From contig JBAXDH010000144.1 in NCBI GenBank assembly GCA_037141055.1, positions 1-8,429 on the forward strand: a DNA stretch of 8,429 nt. Reading direction: 5' to 3'. The notes below the pieces were generated by a model. It made no database searches and was not told where the DNA came from. It was given only the letters and a program-made list of their open reading frames with translations. The position numbers were made by a program, and so were the translations under genes. Position 1 is the stretch's first letter. Each line of letters opens with the position of its first letter. This DNA comes from CAIVAT01 sp037141055. GTDB taxonomy: Bacteria > Bacteroidota > Bacteroidia > Bacteroidales > FEN-979. This document shows positions 7,301 to 8,429 of this stretch, in pieces.

Positions 7301-7945
7301 GATAAGCGCCGTTGGCTGGGCCGTTGGAGCAGAACATGGTGGTAAAGGGACATAGGTGAATTTGATATTGGGTTTTTCAACAGTGCTGGTCAATGCGGTG
7401 TTGGGGCAATTGTCGGTGCCGTCAGTCCTGACATAGGTAATCACACCACTTGTTGATGAGGTATACCGCAATCCCCCGTATGGGGAGGTGAAAGGATTTG
7501 AGCCGGTACATGTATTCACAACGATGTTGGATGTGCCATCCCAGGTGAAATTCGTTGTAAAAGGAATCATGTCGAAACTTCCGGCCGCCTGAACGATTGG
7601 TACATATGTAATCGCATTTACGACAGTAGTGAGCGCTGAAATGTATGGCTGGGCTGTGGTCTGATTAGTCAAACCCATCTTTATGGTATAGTTGGCAAGT
7701 GAAGCTGCTGATTCAGATATGGAAAAGCCCAGTCCGGTGATTGCAACTCCGGCCGGCATCCCTGCAGCTGTTAATTCGGCTGCGGTGTATATTATCTGGT
7801 AATGTTCGTAATTGTAGTAGCGTTCTACCGGGTCATATACCGATCCATCACTCAATGCAGTACCTGTGCCGATAATTACCGATTGCGCCCATGTGTTGCA
7901 GGTGAATAACAACATGAGAATTAATAAAGTAAACAGTTTTTTCAT
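1..7945 (-). CDS. Giant multidomain secreted/surface protein (beta-helix, FN3 and PKD-like repeats), 3'-truncated by the window
   Basis: A single minus-strand frame runs from ATG at 7945-7943 to the left edge: 2,648 codons without a stop, read through completely. The start is well fixed, because an in-frame TAA lies at 7981-7979 with no other ATG between, and the ATG opens a clear signal peptide. The order is signal peptide, N-terminal globular domain, FN3-like domain, beta-helix module, beta-sandwich linker, second beta-helix module, three FN3-like repeats, then at least five PKD/Ig-like repeats. Composition is rich in Thr, Ser, Asn, Gly and Val with few charged residues, as in extracellular repeat proteins of Bacteroidota. 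No catalytic triad, metal site or sugar-binding motif was recognised. By family analogy it is probably exported by Sec and then the T9SS, with a sorting domain beyond base 1. An adhesive or structural surface role is inferred only from architecture. It appears to be its own transcription unit. Confidence 0.95.
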   Translation of the reverse strand, partial: MKKLFTLLILMLLFTCNTWAQSVIIGTGTALSDGSVYDPVERYYNYEHYQIIYTAAELTAAGMPAGVAITGLGFSISESAASLANYTIKMGLTNQTTAQPYISALTTVVNAITYVPIVQAAGSFDMIPFTTNFTWDGTSNIVVNTCTGSNPFTSPYGGLRYTSSTSGVITYVRTDGTDNCPNTALTSTVEKPNIKFTYVPLPPCSAPTAQPTALILTPSTSSINGSFTASASANGYLVVRSLSSTLSATPVNGTTYTTGTSLGGGTVDYFGAATTFTSTSLTPNTPYYYFVFAANYGNCSAGPSYRTATPLTGTISTTPLIPISGTKTVGPTGDYFTLTAAFAALNGNGVSGPVNLVLQSTYVSSVEPAFPIPVLTIPGASAVNKTVVYPSATGLSITSASATGTINMNGVTYVSFDGRVNATGTTKDMVIENTNVAGYAIQFINGAGNNTLKYCVVKGVETSNTLGVINFSTTTGTVGNNNNLIDVCDIRDGVSTPANLIYSSGTSAFPNMNNTVSNSNLFNWFLASTTIQIAAINLLTGSSDWTINANSFYQTATRTYTSTGTVSIINMTNTLNGVNFIVTNNFFGGTLPSCGGTPMTLTATTGTPLYRLVYFNSANGATSLCQGNTFSNMSMTTALAGFGSLVYHGNGHINILNNTLGSQTLTGDIAFINSSTGAATFCGFLTGGSTNVSNINITGNSLGGITCSTTSTGSVGVRLVYAQAVFGSTITINNNLIGGTVANSVQQTTNNIVAAIMILNPSIGNIITNNTIRNLTHNNIGVTGSITGINLQSNGGHTITGNSIYNLTTNCTNAAINNAASIVGLTMTASTTPGTVVSQNTMYNFVNTNTTVAGGVNGMYFASPAIGQTTISRNFVHSFSTASATSTQVGIFIPNTGNAMVYNNMIRLGIDAAGVAQTASVQINGIYKASSGNVGIYFNSVYIGGSGVVSGAVNSFAYRRGLSSVADTVINNIFINNRSNASGTGKNYAIGSVAADFVCNFNLYQATGTGGVFGINNVTDYATIAAWRGGTNLDNAGGYGDPNFVLATGTGTTVDLHVQSNTAIEAAGSPLAAVTTDYDGAVRSGLTPVDIGADAGNFVSSGDIFPPNILYTPLTNGTTANRILTTFATITDNVAVSGGASLPRIYYKKSTDNNAFGGNTSADNGWKYVIASNSSSPYSFTINYGIINGGSVINGDIIQYFVAAQDAANNLSSNFGGAGASGNPPVQNVNLAPVTPLSYTIAGSLSGTLTVGTGGTYPSLTGVGGAFAAINAATVTSNLVVQVLSNLTEDGTNALNPISEDPFGSNFTIAIQPSSAVEKVISGAVVNGMIRLNGADRVTIDGRSGGSGRYLRFRNTDLANPTFTLINDAVGNTIRNCFIEGANAGTASGVVLLSTTTGTTGNDNNTFTQNIFSDRSDAAGVPANLFYSAGTALRENSLMSITNNEFSNFTNAAIQVAAAGAGDGWAITGNSIYQTAPRTTVLYGIYILGGNGHLISANNFGGSNATRTGAALSTSTNIYGIYASVGILTPTSIQGNTLSNFGCTGSAGVFGVYVTAGYANIGTVTGNTFGGGALPSDTIRNGYDNGIIYSSSAGYVNIENNTIGNIAYYNAGGDRTAGMYISGSYFSIKNNTIRDLKSNSSGTAFTYLSVGMLIAAAPPYPCNIEGNTIYNITNSNTGALAYTAVGIINSGGWLNATVRNNKIYNIKAMGTGTGTNSPQVYGMYISAGFASYYNNLVSIGLGTDGETRVYGIQDLSTGVNNYYFNSVNIYGAGTGTNLSYGFLKSGASIVTLKNNIFNDARTGGTIKSYAIGATTTTGYVANNNDLYSVGAPIGLWGAADQTDLAAWKTVSLQDANSVSVDPQFVSATDLHTVKPELNGAGITISGITTDYAGVTRGNPPDIGAYEFTGVPVITTLAATAVANTSATLNGSAIANNELVVTSFEYGLTTAYGTTVAGVPLNISGMTLTTFSASLSALTTCTLYHFRAKGMVGATPAYGLDMTFTTGCPAPTVITTAATAITSTTATLNGTVNANNTTTTVSFDYGLTTAYGTNVAGVPVSITGSVVTASLANIATLAPNTLYHFRINGTNPGGTINGNDLTFTTAAAPPTVTTTAATPVGTTTATLNGIVNANNSSTAVSFEYGTTVAYGTTVPGVPTPVTGSTNTNVSAAIIGLVTGTTYHFRVKGVNSAGTSNGLDLTFLTGCPQPAAAGTVTGPVTVCQNGSGYVYTVPVIANATTYTWSLPTGATITAGANTNSITVSYSGTATSGNVSVFGSSLCGTGTVSPNLAVTVNARPSPTITGPAAACVNSAGNVYTTQAAMTSYTWTVSAGGTITAGAGTNSITVTWNTAGSQSVCVNYNNAGGCNALAPVCNTVTVNPLPVPTVTGPAAACVNATSNVYTTEAGMTSYLWTVSAGGTITAGGTAGSNTVTITWTTAGAKTVCVNYTNSNGCTAAAAVCYNVTVNALPVPTITGTATACQGAAGQVYTTQAGMTNYVWTVSAGGTITAGGTATSNTVTVTWTTTGAKTVTVNYTNASGCTAATAGSFSVTVNPTPVPTIGSTNNPCIGSTNNVYYTESGMNAYVWTVSAGGTIVSGQGTSTLNVTWNVQGAQSVTVNYTNLSGCPATTPGVYNVFVNPPPSAAGAIT
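1334..2218 (-). repeat. Three tandem FN3-like repeats of about 99 residues (residues about 1910-2204)
   Basis: Three consecutive copies occupy about 1928-2218, 1631-1921 and 1334-1624. Each has the same order of motifs: a T-T-x-A-A-T entry, (S/T)ATLNG, N-A-N-N or A-N-N-E, SF(E/D)YG(L/T)T, AYGT-x-V-x-GVP, a TG- or SG-centred turn, then (L/T)YHFR-(A/I/V)-(K/N)-G and (G/N)-x-D-(L/M)-TF-(T/L)-T. This is the 'ATLNG...FEYG...YHFR' subtype of fibronectin III that is frequent in secreted proteins of Bacteroidota and other environmental bacteria. Copy 1 carries an extra Cys in its F strand (about 1980), and copies 1 and 3 end in TGCP. The array is probably a flexible stalk between helix module 2 and the PKD-like array. 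Confidence 0.85.
2225..4222 (-). other. Beta-helix module 2 (residues about 1242-1907), paralogous to module 1
   Basis: The module opens with GTLTVGTGGTYPSLTGVGGA then FAAINAATV, the same kind of cap as module 1. It then shows DRVTIDGRSGGSGRYLRFRN (about 1336-1355). The body has a regular Asn ladder: VTGNTFGG, IENNTIGN, IKNNTIRDL, IEGNTIYNI, VRNNKIYNI and YYNNLVSIG, with Asn at about 1567, 1601, 1631, 1667, 1701 and 1735. The C-terminal landmarks are very typical of the family: NNIFNDARTGG, KSYAIGATTTTGY, NNNDLYS, TDLAAWK, SVDPQFVSATDLH and TTDYAGVTRGNPPDIGAYEF (1889-1908 region). It is about 666 residues, some 110 shorter than module 1. No catalytic residues were recognised. Confidence 0.82.
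4223..4651 (-). other. Beta-sandwich (Ig/cadherin-like) linker between the two beta-helix modules (residues about 1099-1241)
   Basis: The linker starts with FPPNILYTPLTNG and holds ITDNVAVSGGASLPRIYYKK (about 1130-1149). It continues with a Trp-Lys-Tyr strand (NGWKYV), SSPYSFTINYGIINGG and GDIIQYFVAAQDAANN. I recognise this as the 'P-x-I-x-Y-x-P-L-x-x-T ... T-I-x-D-x-x-G-V' type of Ig-like domain that commonly follows a beta-helix ending in 'DIGA(Y/D)E' in Bacteroidota proteins. It probably spaces or caps the helices. Asp-Asn and Asp-Gly motifs could bind calcium, but that is speculation. Confidence 0.65.
4652..6973 (-). other. Beta-helix module 1 (residues about 325-1098)
   Basis: The module opens with GDYFTLTAAFAALNGNGVSG followed by PVNLVLQ, the N-terminal cap seen in right-handed parallel beta-helix proteins of Bacteroidota ('YPTL-x-A-A-x-x-x-L-N-x-x-G-x-x-G-P-V'). 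The body is a run of short beta-strand turns with Asn ladders, for example ILNNTLG, ITGNSLGG, ITNNTIRNL, ITGNSIYNL, SQNTMYNF and YNNMIRLG. Late landmarks are GIYFNSVYIGG, NNIFINNRS, KNYAIGS and the closing TTDYDGAVRSG...VDIGADAG. There are about 774 residues in all. Such helices are found in pectate-lyase-like enzymes and in adhesins, and no conserved catalytic Asp/Arg cluster was recognised here. A structural or adhesive role is preferred. Confidence 0.8.
7016..7336 (-). other. Fibronectin type III-like domain (residues about 204-310)
   Basis: The segment opens with CSAPTAQPTAL, the usual 'C-x-x-P-x-x-P' entry to FN3 domains in Bacteroidota surface proteins. It continues through GYLVVRS and ends with SLTPNTPYYYFVFAAN, which matches the FN3 F-strand signature 'L-x-P-x-T-x-Y-x-(F/V)-x-V-x-A', here with an extra aromatic run. 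A closing NCSAGPSYRTAT matches the G-strand region. It is about 105 residues long, normal for this subtype. It probably acts as a spacer between the N-terminal domain and the first beta-helix module, which starts within about 15 residues. Confidence 0.75.
7346..7885 (-). other. N-terminal globular domain of the giant protein (residues about 21-200)
   Basis: After the signal peptide comes a non-repetitive domain. Its landmarks are an early Tyr-rich stretch (ERYYNYEHYQ, about 37-46), YTAAELTAAG, a segment reading ANYTIKMGLT (about 85-94), FTWDGTSNIVV (about 133-143) and CTGSNPF. It ends near KPNIKFTYVPLPPC. I recognise this pattern from the N-termini of many large Bacteroidota secreted proteins, where it precedes an FN3 domain and resembles a jelly-roll or galactose-binding-like beta-sandwich. 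That fold assignment is from memory of the family. Two cysteines lie in its C-terminal half (CTGSN and DNCPN) and could pair. The ligand is unknown. Confidence 0.6.
7886..7945 (-). other. Sec signal peptide of the giant protein (residues 1-20)
   Basis: The N-terminus has two lysines (MKK), a hydrophobic core of Leu, Ile, Met and Phe (about residues 4-14), and the segment TCNTWA followed by Gln21. The small residue at -1 (Ala20) fits signal peptidase I cleavage before Gln21. Cys16 is not in a convincing lipobox, because it is followed by Asn-Thr-Trp-Ala-Gln and lacks the usual small residue directly before it (Thr15). Type I processing is therefore preferred over lipoprotein processing. It directs the protein to the periplasm, upstream of presumed T9SS export. 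Confidence 0.9.
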
Positions 7946-8097
7946 ACGACTTTGTTTTTGGTTGGTTAATGGTTGAACTTATGAAATAAAATATAAAACC
8001 ATGCATGCCAGGGGATGCAGGAAAAGCAAAGTAAAACAATCTTATAAATTAGTGATTACGGAGCAGTTTGTAGCTGAAGCAGGGTCCAAAAGAGTGC
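7946..8097 (-). other. Leader (5' untranslated region) of the giant gene
   Basis: About 145 nt separate the predicted transcription start (near 8091) from the ATG at 7945. No Shine-Dalgarno motif precedes the ATG. The 20 nt before it are A/C-rich (AACCAAAAACAAAG), as is normal for Bacteroidota, where S1-mediated A-rich leaders replace strong SD pairing. An in-frame TAA at 7981-7979 closes the frame upstream. A short TGCAT/ATGCA inverted repeat lies around 8002-8019, too short to call regulatory. No riboswitch was recognised and no small gene is credible here. Confidence 0.5.
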
Positions 8098-8127
8098 CAA
8101 AGGTATTATAGTTTTTAAATCTACGAA
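8098..8127 (-). promoter_or_regulatory. Predicted Bacteroidota sigma-ABfr-type promoter for the giant gene
   Basis: On the minus strand TACCTTTG (8105-8098) matches the -7 consensus TAnnTTTG in every fixed position. TTC (8127-8125) sits exactly 19 nt upstream, one base off the -33 TTG. The stretch between is A/T-rich. It lies between the upstream gene's terminator and the giant gene, in the correct direction. Predicted transcription start is about 8090-8093. This is a pattern match only. Confidence 0.55.
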
Positions 8128-8198
8128 TACCCCATTTGGAAATTAACGTTTTTTAACAATTAAAGTGAATATGAACGAAGACGGAACGAACAAGAAAT

Positions 8199-8240
8199 AA
8201 AGCAAAAAGCCCCGCCGTTTCCGGCAGGGCTTTTTGCTTT
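8199..8240 (-). terminator. Strong intrinsic terminator of the upstream T9SS-substrate gene
   Basis: A 19-bp inverted repeat (8199-8217 with 8222-8240) encloses a 4-nt loop. On the minus-strand transcript the loop is GAAA closed by C-G, a GNRA tetraloop. The GC core GCCCUGCCG/CGGCGGGGC contains one U-G wobble, and the descending arm runs into UUUUUGCUUUAUUUC. Read on the plus strand the same position is a C-A mismatch, so the hairpin is best suited to the minus strand, though it could act weakly both ways. It begins about 25 nt after the stop codon at 8266 and insulates the giant gene's promoter from read-through. Confidence 0.9.
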
Positions 8241-8265
8241 TTGATTTTGCAATTTACATTTTGAA

Positions 8266-8429
8266 CTATTTGTTCACCAGCACTTTCCTCACCACTTTAT
8301 GCCCGCTGTTGAGGAACATCACCGAATAGACTCCATTTGCAATCGGGCGGAGGTCTATCTGCTTCTCATATGTGCCGTTTACCTGTACATCATTGAGCTC
8401 GAAAATCTTTGCACCGATCTGGTTGTAGA
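8266..8429 (-). CDS. C-terminal T9SS type A sorting domain of a secreted protein (5' part outside the window)
   Basis: The last 53 codons of a minus-strand gene end in TAG (8268-8266). The sequence reads YNQIGAKIFELNDVQ, then a short variable loop, EKQIDLRPIANGVYSVMF, and ends KVVRKVLVNK. This is the classic T9SS type A C-terminal domain: a 'G-x-x-(I/V)' strand, an 'IDL-x-x-(I/L)-x-x-G-(V/I)-Y' turn and a basic 'K-x-(V/L)-(V/L)-x-(N/K)-K' end. By family knowledge this domain directs export through the type IX secretion system and is cleaved or anchored at the cell surface. The passenger domain is not visible, so the protein's own activity cannot be named. A strong terminator follows and the next gene starts about 320 nt downstream on the same strand. 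Confidence 0.92.
   Translation of the reverse strand, partial: YNQIGAKIFELNDVQVNGTYEKQIDLRPIANGVYSVMFLNSGHKVVRKVLVNK

Noticed and set aside
8002..8019. Possible hairpin or operator (TGCAT...ATGCA) in the leader
   Set aside because: The stem is only 5 bp with an 8-nt loop, which is expected by chance in A/T-rich leader DNA. No second copy or conserved context is visible.
7848..8039. Minus-strand ORF of 63 codons overlapping the start of the giant gene
   Set aside because: It overlaps the signal peptide of the giant protein in another frame and extends into the leader. The translation has no domain, and the giant gene's frame is far better supported.

Overview
The window comes from a Bacteroidota genome. 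Three things point there: a C-terminal type IX secretion (T9SS type A) sorting domain at the right edge, a Bacteroidota-type promoter (TTC-N19-TACCTTTG on the minus strand) with an A-rich leader lacking Shine-Dalgarno, and a giant secreted protein built from modules common in large surface proteins of that phylum. All genes read on the minus strand, so transcription runs from right to left.

Layout in transcription order. (1) 8429-8266: the last 53 codons of a T9SS-exported protein. (2) 8240-8199: a strong intrinsic terminator for that gene, with a 19-bp stem and GAAA loop. (3) 8198-7946: an intergenic region with a predicted promoter (8098-8127) and a leader of about 145 nt. (4) 7945 to the left edge: one uninterrupted reading frame of 2,648 codons, still open where the window ends. 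I translated it codon by codon and found no stop and no frameshift. It fills about 94% of the window, so there is no gene-free stretch apart from the roughly 320-nt intergenic region.

Architecture of the giant protein, N to C: signal peptide (1-20); a globular N-terminal domain (about 21-200); one fibronectin III-like domain (about 204-310); a long parallel beta-helix module (about 325-1098); a beta-sandwich linker (about 1099-1241); a second, shorter beta-helix module homologous to the first (about 1242-1907); three tandem FN3-like repeats of about 99 residues (about 1910-2204); then a tandem array of PKD/Ig-like domains of about 85-88 residues (2209 to the edge), with five complete and a sixth beginning. 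The rest of the gene, probably more repeats and a T9SS sorting domain, lies beyond base 1.

The sequence suggests two consecutive T9SS-exported cell-surface or secreted proteins in separate transcription units. The giant one looks like a surface adhesin or stalk-like protein, but no catalytic motif or ligand site was recognised and its function is unknown. I found no RNA gene, mobile element, CRISPR array or defence system. The points worth a second look are the duplicated beta-helix modules with a roughly 34-residue Asn ladder, the paired gain or loss of cysteines in the PKD-like array, and the DNA-level repetitiveness of that array.
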